Below, piece by piece: positions 18,332-27,492 of a stretch of 64,000 nucleotides of DNA (position 1 is the first letter of the stretch; the number at the start of each line of letters is the position of its first letter). The notes under the pieces were generated by a model. That model did no database searches. It was not told the DNA's origin and saw only the letters and a list, made by a program, of their open reading frames with translations. The stretch is from Alphaproteobacteria bacterium. Its GTDB lineage: Bacteria > Pseudomonadota > Alphaproteobacteria > Rhizobiales > Rhizobiaceae. The stretch lies in assembly GCA_024742485.1 (NCBI GenBank), contig JANSYK010000001.1:930001-994000 (forward strand), in the 5' to 3' direction. Position numbers and translations under genes: made by a program.

Positions 18332-18464
18332 ACGCTATCTGATACATTTTGCGACAAGTTTTTTTGCGAGCCGGCAGGGTTTTTGCGTTAAAGTCCTGCC
18401 GTATGTATGCGTTGCCGGTACGCATGGTTCGTCACAGCCTTCGCTCCGGTAACCGGCAATGTTA

Positions 18465-18498
18465 ACGGAATGATGATCCTGACCGGGGTCCATTCCGT
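18465..18498. promoter_or_regulatory. Inverted repeat upstream of the RND pump genes
   Basis: Perfect 8-bp arms ACGGAATG (18465-18472) and CATTCCGT (18491-18498) are separated by 18 bases, and lie 42 bases before the RND adaptor start. The region could be an operator for a regulator encoded elsewhere or a 5' leader hairpin; no T-tract follows, so it is not a clear terminator for dctM. Confidence 0.35.
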
Positions 18499-18539
18499 AT
18501 CCCTCCCGTAATCCGGGATCCGCACCGCAAGAGGAAACA

Positions 18540-19664
18540 ATGGGAAGTCTGCGTCAAATACTGTCCGTGATCATTCTTCTCGGCCTGGCGGTTGGCGGCT
18601 ATCTCGTCTACACGCAGTTCATCAATACGCCCACGGATGCATCCGCGATGCGTGGCGGTGGCGGGCCGCGGACCGTTGTCGTTGAAGTTGTACCCGCCGA
18701 GATGCGCACCCTTGATACGGTTCTGGAAGCCGTCGGCACGACGCGCGCCCTGCGGTCGGTGGACATCGTCCCCCATGCGGAAGGTCGAATTACCGAGATT
18801 GATATCGTCGCCGGCGACGAAGTTGAAGCCGGTACGGTGCTGGCGCGCCTGGACGATGAAATCCAGCGCGCAACCCTGACCGAAGCACTTGCCACACTCG
18901 ATGAAAAATCACGGGCGCTGGAACGGTCCGAAACATTGCTGGAAAGCAACAATGTCAGCCGCGCCGCCATTGATCAGGTGCGGTCGGAACTGGCAATTGC
19001 GCAGGCGAATGCCGATCGGGCACAGCGGCAACTCGATGATCGGATCGTTCGCGCACCCTTTACCGGTGTCCTCGGCATCACCACGGTTGCGCTCGGCGCC
19101 CGGGTCGACACCAACACGGTGCTGACCACGCTTGACGATTTGTCCTCCGTGGAGGTTGAGTTCCGCTTGCCGGAAACCGTCTATGGCAAGATCGAGCGGG
19201 GTCAACCGGTAACGGCAACCACGGCGGCCTTCCCCGAACGGGTCTTCAGCGGAACCGTATCGGCCGTCGACAGCCGTGTCGACCAGACATCCCGCGCATT
19301 CCGGGTTCGCGGACGATTGCCCAATGAAGAGCACGATCTGCCGGCTGGCATCTTCATGCGTCTCAACCTTGCCAAGGGTGAAAGAGATGCTGTGGTGGTG
19401 ACCGAAGAGGCCATACTGGTCCAGGGAAGCAATTCCTTTCTGTTTGTCGTCGAAGATGGCAAAGCCGTGCGCCGAAACATTGAGACGGGTGTCCGGCGAG
19501 ACGGCATGGTAGAGGTCACCAGCGGTGTGTCTGCCGGGGAACCCGTCATTGCGCGCGGCATACAATCGCTGCGGGACGGGACGCATGTCGAACCCGTCGA
19601 GCCGACCGGTTCGGATACGACACCGGCCGCATCGGTAGCCGGCGTTGAACCGGAGCGCTCCTGA
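18540..19664 (+). CDS. RND efflux periplasmic adaptor (membrane fusion protein)
   Basis: 374 residues. One N-terminal membrane anchor (about 7-25) is followed by the barrel-sandwich lipoyl half-motifs (GRITEIDIVAGDEVEAGTVL and APFTGVLGITTVALGARVD) flanking a short coiled coil (about residues 105-160). Beta-barrel and membrane-proximal domains follow (VEFRLPETVYGKI; SNSFLFVVEDGKAVRR). AGAGGAAACA precedes the ATG. The stop overlaps the pump ATG (TGATG). It links the inner-membrane pump to an outer-membrane channel, which is not encoded here. Confidence 0.92.
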   Translation: MGSLRQILSVIILLGLAVGGYLVYTQFINTPTDASAMRGGGGPRTVVVEVVPAEMRTLDTVLEAVGTTRALRSVDIVPHAEGRITEIDIVAGDEVEAGTVLARLDDEIQRATLTEALATLDEKSRALERSETLLESNNVSRAAIDQVRSELAIAQANADRAQRQLDDRIVRAPFTGVLGITTVALGARVDTNTVLTTLDDLSSVEVEFRLPETVYGKIERGQPVTATTAAFPERVFSGTVSAVDSRVDQTSRAFRVRGRLPNEEHDLPAGIFMRLNLAKGERDAVVVTEEAILVQGSNSFLFVVEDGKAVRRNIETGVRRDGMVEVTSGVSAGEPVIARGIQSLRDGTHVEPVEPTGSDTTPAASVAGVEPERS

Positions 19665-22600
19665 TGTTGTCAGATCTTGCCATCCGGCGACCGGTGCTTG
19701 CGGCCGTAGCAAGCCTGCTCATCATCGTCTTCGGCATCGGCGCCCTGTCTCAACTGCCAATTCGCGAACTGCCGGATATTGACACTGCCGTTGTGTCGGT
19801 ACGCACCACCTATACCGGCGCATCGCCGGAGATTGTCGATATCGACATCACCGAAGTGCTTGAGGGCTCCATCGCCGGGATCGCCGGTGTCAAGACAATC
19901 AGCTCCCAAAGCCGCCGGGGGCGCAGCTCGATTACGGTCGAGTTCGAGGTCGGGCGTGACATCGACCAGGCGGCCAATGACGTTCGAGATGCGGTCGCGC
20001 GGGTGCGGGCGGATCTGCCCGCCGATGTCGGCGAACCGCAAGTCGTCAAGAATGACGCAGACGCCGACCCCGTGATGCGACTTGCGGTGGTCAATCCGAA
20101 CATGACCGCTGCCGAAATCACCGACTACGTGGATCGTTACATCGCCGATCGTCTGGCAACGGTACCCGGTGTCGCCAATATCGATCTCTACGGAGATCGG
20201 CCGATGGCCGTCAGAATCTGGCTCGATCGGCGTGCCATGGCAGCGCGCAACTTGACGGTTGCGGATATTGAATCGGCACTCAGGCGCGCCAATGTAGAAC
20301 TCCCCGCCGGCGAACTCGAAACCGCCTCACGCCAACTCACGGTGAGACTGAACAGCCGCATTCCGACAGTCGAGGCATTTTCCGACGTTGTCATCAAACG
20401 GGAGGGAGGACATCCCATTCGTTTGCGCGACGTGGCCCGGGTGGTTACCGGTGTGGCCAATGACAGCACAATTGTCCGCAACAATTCGGCAACTGCTGTC
20501 GGTATTGCGGTCATCCGGCAAAGCCAGTCAAACACGCTTGCAATATCCAATGGTATCCGCGCCCAGATCGAAGAGATGAAGAGCGGCCTGCCCGAGGGAA
20601 TGGTGATCGAGGTGGGTTCTGATGATGCCATCTTTGTCGGCGCATCGATCCGGGAAGTGCTGATCGCACTCGGCATTTCGCTGGCGCTGGTCATCAGTGT
20701 CATCATCGTATTCCTTCGGTCGTGGCGGGCGACACTGATCCCGGCCATCACCATACCGGTGGCGCTGATCGGCACATTCATTCTTGTTAGCGCGCTCGGT
20801 TTTTCCATCAATGTCCTGACCTTGCTGGCGCTGCTGCTTGCCATCGGCCTCGTGGTGGATGACGCCATCGTCGTGCTGGAAAACATCCAGCGGCGCATTG
20901 ATCATGGCGAAAGCCCGCTGAAGGCCAGCGTTTTGGGCGCCCGCCAGGTGACATTTGCCGTGCTGGCAACCTCCATGACCCTGATCGCAGTGTTCGTTCC
21001 CCTGTCCTTTCTTCAGGGCCAGGTGGGGCGCCTCTTCACCGAGTTCGGGTTCGTCATGGCAAGCGCTGTGCTCATTTCCACATTCGTTGCGTTGACCGCC
21101 TGCCCTGCCCTTGCCTCCAAGATCCTGCGCGGACCAGCAGCCACCGTCACGAACGAGCCCGGCACGCCACCGGCCGAAGGTCGGTTCATGCGCGGATTCC
21201 GGGCATCCGTTGCCTACGCGCTCAGCATTCCGATTGTTGTCATTGCCATAGCGGTCGGGATTGCCGGTCTCGGCTACGGGGTTTACGGATCCCTGCCCCA
21301 GGAATTGAGCCCGAGCGAAGACCGTGGCGTGGTCTTTGTGCCCTTGTCGGCTCCGCAGGGCAGCACGGTCAGTTTCACCGATACGGCGGCGCGACAGGTG
21401 GAAGAGATCGTCGAACCGCTGCGCGAATCCGGTGACGTGGAAACGGTTTTCACCTATAGCGGCGGTTTCGGCCGGCAAAACCGGGCCTTTGTCGTGCTCC
21501 GGCTCGCCGACTGGTCGGACCGGGAGAGCAGCCACCATGATGTTGTCGGCGCCATGGCGCCGAAGATGCGTCAGATCACGACTGCTGCAGGCAGACCAAT
21601 CACTCCGGCCGGCCTCGGCCTGCGTGGCAGCCGCACACCCCTGCGCGTCGTAGTCAGCGGTCCGGATTTCGATCTTGTGAAGGAATGGGCCAGCACCCTT
21701 CTTGCCATTGCCCAGGACAATCCGAACCTGCGCAACATGGAAATGGACTACGAGGAAAATCAGCCGCAGATCGATGTCAACATCGATCGGGCGCGGGCCG
21801 ATGATCTGGGAATCAGTGCCGACACCATTGCCGCTACATTGCAGACATTGCTGGCGTCACGCGAAGTCACGCGGTTTGTCGACCAGGGACGTGAATATCC
21901 GGTGCTGATGCAGGCCGATGAGATCGATCGAACGTCACCCTCAGACATCGACTTCATCTTCATTCGCGGCGGCGACGGCACGACTTTGGTTCCGCTGAGT
22001 GCCCTGATTGATGTGGAAACCGTGGCTGCGGCGACAGAGCTGCGGCGTTATGATCGACTGCCATCGATCCGAGTCGAAGGGTCGTTGGCCGATGGCTATA
22101 CGCTGGGCGAGGCTATCGCCTTCATGGAACAGGCTGCGGCCGAAGCCCTGCCCGAAGAGGCGCGCATAGGGCTTGCCGGCCAATCCCTGCAGTTCAAGGA
22201 AACCTCGAGCGGTGCCATGACGACGTTCCTGTTGGCATTGCTCATCGTCTTCCTGGTGCTGGCAGCCCAGTTCGAGAGTTTTGTCCACCCGCTTGTGATC
22301 ATGCTGACGGTCCCGCTTGGTGTGGCCGGCGCGGTTTTCTCCCTGGCCGTGTCCGGCATTACCCTGAATATCTACAGCCAGATCGGCATTATCCTGTTGA
22401 TCGGGCTAATGGCAAAGAACGGCATACTGATCGTGGAATTTGCCAACCAGCTCCGAGATCAGGGAATGAGCGTGCGCGAGGCTGCATTGGAAGCCACGGT
22501 GCTGCGTTTCCGGGCGATCGTCATGACGCTTATCTCGACCATCCTCGGCGCTGTTCCCCTCGTCCTGGCCTCGGGTGCCGGTGCGGAAAGCCGGATCGCG

Positions 22601-22774
22601 ATCGGCACGGTGATTGTTGGCGGCCTGCTGGTGTCGGGCGCACTCACGCTGTTCCTCACACCGGTGCTCTACAGTCTCTTTGGCAAGTTGACCACACCAC
22701 GGTCAACCGTTGAAAGGGCAATTGATACCGAGTTGAAAGATCTCGACAAACACAAGCCGGAGGCGGCTGAATAA
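19664..22774 (+). CDS. RND multidrug efflux permease, HAE1 type
   Basis: 1036 residues, full length for AcrB/MexF-type pumps. It has IRRPVLAAVASL at the N-terminus, two large periplasmic loops, and the TM4 proton-relay Asp pair in GLVVDDAIVVLENIQRR near residue 405. GLMAKNGILIVEFANQLRD is in the second half and ETSSGAMTTFLLALLIVFLVLAAQFES before TM8. It works with the adjacent adaptor to expel hydrophobic compounds using the proton gradient. No local repressor gene is present. The end converges with the glycosyltransferase gene, with 65 bases between. Confidence 0.94.
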   Translation: MLSDLAIRRPVLAAVASLLIIVFGIGALSQLPIRELPDIDTAVVSVRTTYTGASPEIVDIDITEVLEGSIAGIAGVKTISSQSRRGRSSITVEFEVGRDIDQAANDVRDAVARVRADLPADVGEPQVVKNDADADPVMRLAVVNPNMTAAEITDYVDRYIADRLATVPGVANIDLYGDRPMAVRIWLDRRAMAARNLTVADIESALRRANVELPAGELETASRQLTVRLNSRIPTVEAFSDVVIKREGGHPIRLRDVARVVTGVANDSTIVRNNSATAVGIAVIRQSQSNTLAISNGIRAQIEEMKSGLPEGMVIEVGSDDAIFVGASIREVLIALGISLALVISVIIVFLRSWRATLIPAITIPVALIGTFILVSALGFSINVLTLLALLLAIGLVVDDAIVVLENIQRRIDHGESPLKASVLGARQVTFAVLATSMTLIAVFVPLSFLQGQVGRLFTEFGFVMASAVLISTFVALTACPALASKILRGPAATVTNEPGTPPAEGRFMRGFRASVAYALSIPIVVIAIAVGIAGLGYGVYGSLPQELSPSEDRGVVFVPLSAPQGSTVSFTDTAARQVEEIVEPLRESGDVETVFTYSGGFGRQNRAFVVLRLADWSDRESSHHDVVGAMAPKMRQITTAAGRPITPAGLGLRGSRTPLRVVVSGPDFDLVKEWASTLLAIAQDNPNLRNMEMDYEENQPQIDVNIDRARADDLGISADTIAATLQTLLASREVTRFVDQGREYPVLMQADEIDRTSPSDIDFIFIRGGDGTTLVPLSALIDVETVAAATELRRYDRLPSIRVEGSLADGYTLGEAIAFMEQAAAEALPEEARIGLAGQSLQFKETSSGAMTTFLLALLIVFLVLAAQFESFVHPLVIMLTVPLGVAGAVFSLAVSGITLNIYSQIGIILLIGLMAKNGILIVEFANQLRDQGMSVREAALEATVLRFRAIVMTLISTILGAVPLVLASGAGAESRIAIGTVIVGGLLVSGALTLFLTPVLYSLFGKLTTPRSTVERAIDTELKDLDKHKPEAAE

Positions 22775-22839
22775 CAGACCGTTCAACCCGGCTTTCCCCG
22801 TTGGCAAAGCAGCGCGTTCGGTCTGCCCCGAAACGAGGC

Positions 22840-23853
22840 TTAGGCCTTGTCGGCATCAGTTCTCTGTTGATCACCTCTTGCTCCCCCGCCCAGCAGGCGC
22901 GGAGGATAGTCAAGGACCAGAACCCGAAGCAACCCAAGACCGCCGGCAAGGTAGTGAAGCACGTGACAGCCGCAGGAAATCATTGCAATCCGGAGATTAC
23001 CCCGCTCCTTCAGCAGGGTCAGGAATTCTCTGTTTGACCATGCAAATACGGCCAGTGCCCCAAGAAGCACAATGGTCATGGCCGGTTGAAAGGGTATCAG
23101 CAAAAGGCTGGCACCCATCACTGCAACCATCAGCAGGCTTATGCGATGCGTGGCCGTAAAGTTCAGGTCGTTTCGGGGGCCGCCATGAAACAGTAACAGC
23201 CGGCTCCACGGGACGGACCGGCCGTACAGGTCCGTCTTGAACATTGAGGGGATCGTCCAGGTTTTGAGATGTTTGCCAAACAGCTTCTTGTCGAGCCTTA
23301 TTCGCCCCCCCGCCGCGTGCAGCCGCATTCCGAACTCGACGTCCTCAATAGCCTGCCATGCCCGGTCAAAACCGCCCATCCTGATGAAGTCTTCACGTCT
23401 GACCGCTCCGATGCCCGTCCAGAATGTCGACGCATCCACATCGCTGCATTGGTGGACGAAGTGGTGCAGCAGGTTACGGTAAAAGCTGACTGCACCGTTC
23501 CTTGGTGGATCATCATCATAGGATCCGAACAGTGCGGTCAGATCAGGGTCTCGGTTGAATTGGTCCAGAATGCGGTTCCGTGCGCCCTTGCAGAGCACAA
23601 CATCGGCATCGACAAAAACGACAATGTCGCCTGACACCGCATCCACCCCGGCATTTCGGGCATCAGCCGGACCCATTGCGGTTTCGTGGCGCAGCACCCG
23701 CAGACCATGCCCCCTTGCAATGTCGCCTGTCCCGTCAGTGGACCCGTCATCGACCACCAGGATCGCGTCGCGCGTGAAGCCGGTGGCCAGAAGACCATTC
23801 AGACAGGCATCGAGTTCTCCGGCGGCTTGATGGGCCGGAACGACAACATTCAT
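22840..23853 (-). CDS. Membrane-associated family 2 glycosyltransferase
   Basis: 337 residues from ATG 23853, where the GT-A domain begins directly (MNVVVPAHQAAGELDACL); an open-frame TTG at 23910 would add 19 residues of no similarity. Nucleotide-sugar motifs are DDGSTDGT (35-42), GPADARNAGV and the DxD element FVDADVV (81-87), with the acceptor-side AIEDVEFGMRLHAAGG near 168-183. Two to three hydrophobic helices near the C-terminus (after about 240) should anchor it to the inner membrane. It probably transfers a sugar to a lipid carrier or lipid acceptor. It is divergent from the FAD oxidoreductase and opens the glycan-like cluster. Confidence 0.85.
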   Translation of the reverse strand: MNVVVPAHQAAGELDACLNGLLATGFTRDAILVVDDGSTDGTGDIARGHGLRVLRHETAMGPADARNAGVDAVSGDIVVFVDADVVLCKGARNRILDQFNRDPDLTALFGSYDDDPPRNGAVSFYRNLLHHFVHQCSDVDASTFWTGIGAVRREDFIRMGGFDRAWQAIEDVEFGMRLHAAGGRIRLDKKLFGKHLKTWTIPSMFKTDLYGRSVPWSRLLLFHGGPRNDLNFTATHRISLLMVAVMGASLLLIPFQPAMTIVLLGALAVFAWSNREFLTLLKERGNLRIAMISCGCHVLHYLAGGLGLLRVLVLDYPPRLLGGGARGDQQRTDADKA

Positions 23854-24193
23854 GCTTGTGGAGGTGTCTGGCAAGGCGCAGCGAATTCCGGTCTGAGTAT
23901 GGGGCAGCAATCTTTGGTCACATGGCCATGCTGATCGGCAATATCAGGCCCATGAAGGCCGATCATTGCAGAAGTCCAAACAAGATTGAAGTGTTGAATT
24001 CTATGAGACAGGATTTGCCAGAAAATCACGAGCAATCGCAGGTTGAACAACGGCAAACCCCACAACACAGGGATTTCGACACCAGGCCAATTTGCCGTTC
24101 CACCAACCCTTGACCCACGACAAGCTGCTGATACATATCTGTCTGGGGACGATGGCATGACAACACTGTTCCCCTCCTGGGGGCAGGTGTTGA
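23854..24193. other. Divergent intergenic region with an inverted repeat
   Basis: This 340-base gap lies between the divergent glycosyltransferase and FAD oxidoreductase genes and should hold both promoters. It contains 8-bp perfect arms TGATCGGC (23932-23939) and GCCGATCA (23958-23965) with an 18-base spacer. No convincing gene is seen; short frames here lack family similarity. Confidence 0.5.
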
Positions 24194-25678
24194 ATGCGTA
24201 TGAAATCAGTCGCGAAGCGCGATCGGGAAACGGTCGCTATTGTCGGCGCCGGCCCGGCCGGGATGACTGCTGCCTATCAGCTACAGTCTATTTCCTCCCA
24301 CTACAGTCCGATAGTCTTTGAGGCCGGACATCTGATCGGCGGCATAGCCCGAACGGAAAGCCACAACGGATTCCGGTTTGATATTGGTGGCCACCGGTTT
24401 TTCACCAAGGCTCCCGAGGTCGAGGACATCTGGAACGCGGTGCTGGGCGACGACTTGATCACGGTGCCGCGCTTGAGCCGAATCTATTACAAAGGCCGAT
24501 ATTTTGACTACCCGTTGAAACTATTGAACGCACTGTGGAACACCGGTCCCTATGAGGCAATCGCCATCGTCCTGAGTTATGCCAGATGGCGATTGCGCCC
24601 ACATCCTGTGGAAGAAACATTCGAGCAATGGGTCATCAACCGCTTTGGCGCCCGCCTCTATAACCACTTTTTTCGCAGTTACACGCAGAAGGTCTGGGGC
24701 ATCCCGCCCAATCAGATTCGAGCCGATTGGGCGGCACAACGCATCAAGGATCTTTCGCTTCTGCGAGCAATCGGCAATGCACTGGGCGGCACGAAGGAAA
24801 CAACAAGCTTGATCGAACAGTTCAAATATCCACGGCTTGGTCCGGGCATGATGTGGGAGCGCATGGGCGATCTGGTGCAGTCCGGCGGCGGCAGCGTCAA
24901 ACTCAATCATGAAGTTGTGCGCGTCTTGCGCGATGGGACCCGTGTGGATGCGCTGGACATTCGCAGCACGAACCGGTCAGGGGAAGAGACCCTTGAACGC
25001 GTGAAGGCCGACCATTTCATCAACTCGGCCGCGCTGGATGATCTGGTTGAGATGTTCGACCCGCCCGCACCGCAAGAGGTCCGGGCCGCAGCCCGGCGGC
25101 TCAAATACCGGGACTTTGTGATCGTGACACTCATACTCGATCGGCCGGATCCTTTTCCCGACAACTGGATTTATGTTCATGATCCGAATGCCAGCGTCGG
25201 CCGCATCCAGAATTTTCGGGCCTGGTCTCCCGATATGCTGCCAAATCAGCGGCAATCCTCCATTGGCATGGAGTATTTCTGCAATCAGGACGATGCTTTG
25301 TGGCGAATGGACGATGATGAACTCGCGCGTCTGGCTTCAAACGAACTCGAATCCCTTGGCCTTGCCGAGAAAAAATCGGTTACAGATTGGGCGGTCATTC
25401 GCCAGAAAAAAGCTTATCCCGTCTATGACGCAGAATATGCATCGGCGCTTCAAATCATCCAGGCCTGGCTCAATCAGTTGGAAAATTTCCAAACGGTCGG
25501 CCGCAACGGACTTCACCGGTACAACAACCAGGATCATTCCATGCTGACGGCCATTTTGGCGGCCAGGAACATCGCCGGTGAAAATCACGATCTCTGGAAT
25601 GTGAATGTCGAGCGTTCTTATCAGGAAGAGTTCCAACTCTCAGAACAAAAGACTACGCAGTGCCAGGTTCACTCATGA
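24194..25678 (+). CDS. FAD-dependent oxidoreductase, UDP-galactopyranose-mutase-like / amine-oxidase fold
   Basis: 494 residues. The Rossmann ADP-binding motif VAIVGAGPAGMTAAYQL lies at 14-30, followed by VFEAGHLIGGIARTES. NGFRFDIGGHRFFTK (about 57-71) is typical of a subgroup related to UDP-galactopyranose mutases and phytoene-desaturase-like flavoproteins. A C-terminal GRNGLHRYNNQDHSMLTAILAARNI segment supplies the second FAD-contact motif. Members often lie in polysaccharide or glycolipid clusters. Here it sits between a glycosyltransferase and an alkaline-phosphatase-fold gene. A ring-contracting mutase, a sugar oxidase or a polyprenyl-modifying enzyme are possible; none is proven. It should be cytosolic. 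Confidence 0.8.
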   Translation: MRMKSVAKRDRETVAIVGAGPAGMTAAYQLQSISSHYSPIVFEAGHLIGGIARTESHNGFRFDIGGHRFFTKAPEVEDIWNAVLGDDLITVPRLSRIYYKGRYFDYPLKLLNALWNTGPYEAIAIVLSYARWRLRPHPVEETFEQWVINRFGARLYNHFFRSYTQKVWGIPPNQIRADWAAQRIKDLSLLRAIGNALGGTKETTSLIEQFKYPRLGPGMMWERMGDLVQSGGGSVKLNHEVVRVLRDGTRVDALDIRSTNRSGEETLERVKADHFINSAALDDLVEMFDPPAPQEVRAAARRLKYRDFVIVTLILDRPDPFPDNWIYVHDPNASVGRIQNFRAWSPDMLPNQRQSSIGMEYFCNQDDALWRMDDDELARLASNELESLGLAEKKSVTDWAVIRQKKAYPVYDAEYASALQIIQAWLNQLENFQTVGRNGLHRYNNQDHSMLTAILAARNIAGENHDLWNVNVERSYQEEFQLSEQKTTQCQVHS

Positions 25679-25703
25679 TTGGTCGAGAACGCGACGACAG
25701 CCT

Positions 25704-27272
25704 CTAATGTTGTGTCTGCTGATTCGGTAAGGGCTTGCCAAGACCGCCAATACCTCTCTCGCTCAGGGCGGCCCGCTCCATTTCCTTCTGTTCGAACCAA
25801 TGGACGGCATGAGCGCTCAAATCGGTGATGGAAGCCACCGCCTTTGCGCTCTGATTATCAGCCCCAGCACCGAGAAACGCTGTAAAGCTCTCCCCGTTGT
25901 GATTGCCGCCACGCCCCGTTCCCAAACGACGATAGATCGTTCCAATAGCCTCTGACTCGATTGTGTCGACACTCTCGGAAGGTGCCCAATGAATACGAAG
26001 GTCAGGCAGGAATTGGCTATTCTGGCCTGGATTATTCCCATGGACATCATCGATTTTGGCAATAAGCGGTTCACCAGTCGCACTCACCCTGATCTCCGAC
26101 AGTCGCTCCTTCAGCCAGCTTTCGTAACGCTTGAATTCCGGGCTGTCTGGATCAAACAGGCCATCTCGTTCGCGACCCTTGAGATTGTACCGTACAAGTC
26201 CCTCCCCGCCCGCATGAATATAGAAGGAAGGTGTTTTGCTCCAATCCATATTGCCTAGCAATGCGCGGTTGACCACCCAATCCTGAATATCTTCGCCAAG
26301 AAAGGCCGCGGTTGCGTATTGCAATTCAGGGGGCAAGCTCGCCCGCAACCGGGACAACAGATTTCTGTGCGGGACAGCCGTTTCGGTGACCCGTTTGCCC
26401 TCCAAAAACAAGAGATTCAGTCGACGCAATATCTCATCGACAAAGTGTTCCTGGCCGGCATTGGCCTCCATTCCGCTGAGGGAAAAAACGGCGAGTTGGG
26501 TATCTGATAAATCAAGCGTATCGATTATTCGTCCGATCTGCTCGTCGGCTGCAATATGGACGTCCAGCATGTCGTCATCTTCAGCCAGAGACGCGAAGTC
26601 ACGCTCAGACGGCCAAAGATTATGGCCCGCCCGATGAATCTCGTAGATCCCGGTCAAAAAGAACTCCCAGTCATATTTCTGGGACAACCAGATAATGGCG
26701 TCTGCCTTGCGACGAACGGATTCAATCATTGCATCGCGCAGTTGCCTAGAATGGCGTGCACTCTTTCGCACCGGAATTTCCGGACCGATCGGGCGCCTGC
26801 CGAACCGTTTTCGAAGTTGCGGGAGAAGCTCCGGTGGTGAGGAAAACGCTTTACCCGTCGACTGGTAGTTCCAGTTGGTCACTTCGACGCCCGGAATATC
26901 GCTCGCCGGATTGACACCGCCTGCGTCGAGGACAAGGGACTGCAGGCCGCGCCGTGCGTAAGGGTACCAGAAAGGCTCTATGTTGAAGCCCTTCGCCCAG
27001 CCGCGACCCTGCATGTTGTGATAGCGCATTTTGGCCGGGTTAAACTGGAAAGGAAAATAGTGACCGTGATGTCCCGGGTCCTTGCCGCTGACAAAGGTGT
27101 ACCAAACGCTGGCAGATGCAAACTCGGCACTCGATTGGATGTCTTTTGCTTTGCCTTCCGTCAGAATTCGTGACAGCACCGGAAGGCGGTTGCTGTTGCG
27201 CTCGACGAACGACCTGCTCATCGAATCGATTCCAAGCATCATCAGGCGTCGCGGGAGTCGCCGACTCCCCAT
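25704..27272 (-). CDS. Alkaline-phosphatase-superfamily protein (phosphodiesterase-like) with altered metal motifs
   Basis: 522 residues from ATG 27272; a TTG at 27317 and a double ATG at 27242/27239 are alternatives. The N-terminal MMLGIDSMSR (Asp16) and SASVWYTFVSGKDPGHHG correspond to the first metal Asp and the nucleophile strand of type I phosphodiesterases; Ser53 sits where Thr or Ser acts. Further on is IYEIHRAGHNLW (Glu211, His213, His217). The usual DHG metal motif is here FSLSGMEAN, lacking both Asp and His. The C-terminal NHNGESFTAFLGAGA resembles the last His motif. It may cleave phosphate or phosphoglycerol esters on glycans, or have lost catalysis. No signal peptide is evident, so it is probably cytosolic. 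It is divergent from the flippase-like gene. Confidence 0.75.
   Translation of the reverse strand: MGSRRLPRRLMMLGIDSMSRSFVERNSNRLPVLSRILTEGKAKDIQSSAEFASASVWYTFVSGKDPGHHGHYFPFQFNPAKMRYHNMQGRGWAKGFNIEPFWYPYARRGLQSLVLDAGGVNPASDIPGVEVTNWNYQSTGKAFSSPPELLPQLRKRFGRRPIGPEIPVRKSARHSRQLRDAMIESVRRKADAIIWLSQKYDWEFFLTGIYEIHRAGHNLWPSERDFASLAEDDDMLDVHIAADEQIGRIIDTLDLSDTQLAVFSLSGMEANAGQEHFVDEILRRLNLLFLEGKRVTETAVPHRNLLSRLRASLPPELQYATAAFLGEDIQDWVVNRALLGNMDWSKTPSFYIHAGGEGLVRYNLKGRERDGLFDPDSPEFKRYESWLKERLSEIRVSATGEPLIAKIDDVHGNNPGQNSQFLPDLRIHWAPSESVDTIESEAIGTIYRRLGTGRGGNHNGESFTAFLGAGADNQSAKAVASITDLSAHAVHWFEQKEMERAALSERGIGGLGKPLPNQQTQH
27253..27269. promoter_or_regulatory. 17-bp perfect palindrome at the 5' end of the phosphodiesterase-like gene
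   Basis: GGGAGTCGCCGACTCCC has 8-bp perfect arms around one base. It lies just inside the ATG 27272 start and just upstream of the alternative ATGs at 27242 and 27239. If translation starts at the later ATGs the palindrome is in the leader and could be an operator. If not, it is coding and its symmetry may be chance. Confidence 0.3.
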
Positions 27273-27492
27273 TTCACCGCATTTCAAGATCGCCCCCTGA
27301 CAGTCGGTGACAGGCAATGTGCACTATCACCGACAACATGAATTGCGGTCAATCAACCCAACATTGAAAAGGGGTGTTTTCGATGCACCTGCCCCGATAC
27401 CCAGCGCAAAATCGAAACGGTGCATTCGTTATGTCGATCGTGTCGTCTCGTACCAGACGGTCAGTTAGGGTATAGGAGAATTCAATGATCAG

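Noticed and set aside
22775-22825. Inverted repeat CAGACCG/CGGTCTG between the RND pump and GT2 genes as a terminator
   Set aside because: The 7-bp arms are 37 bases apart and no T-run follows on either strand.
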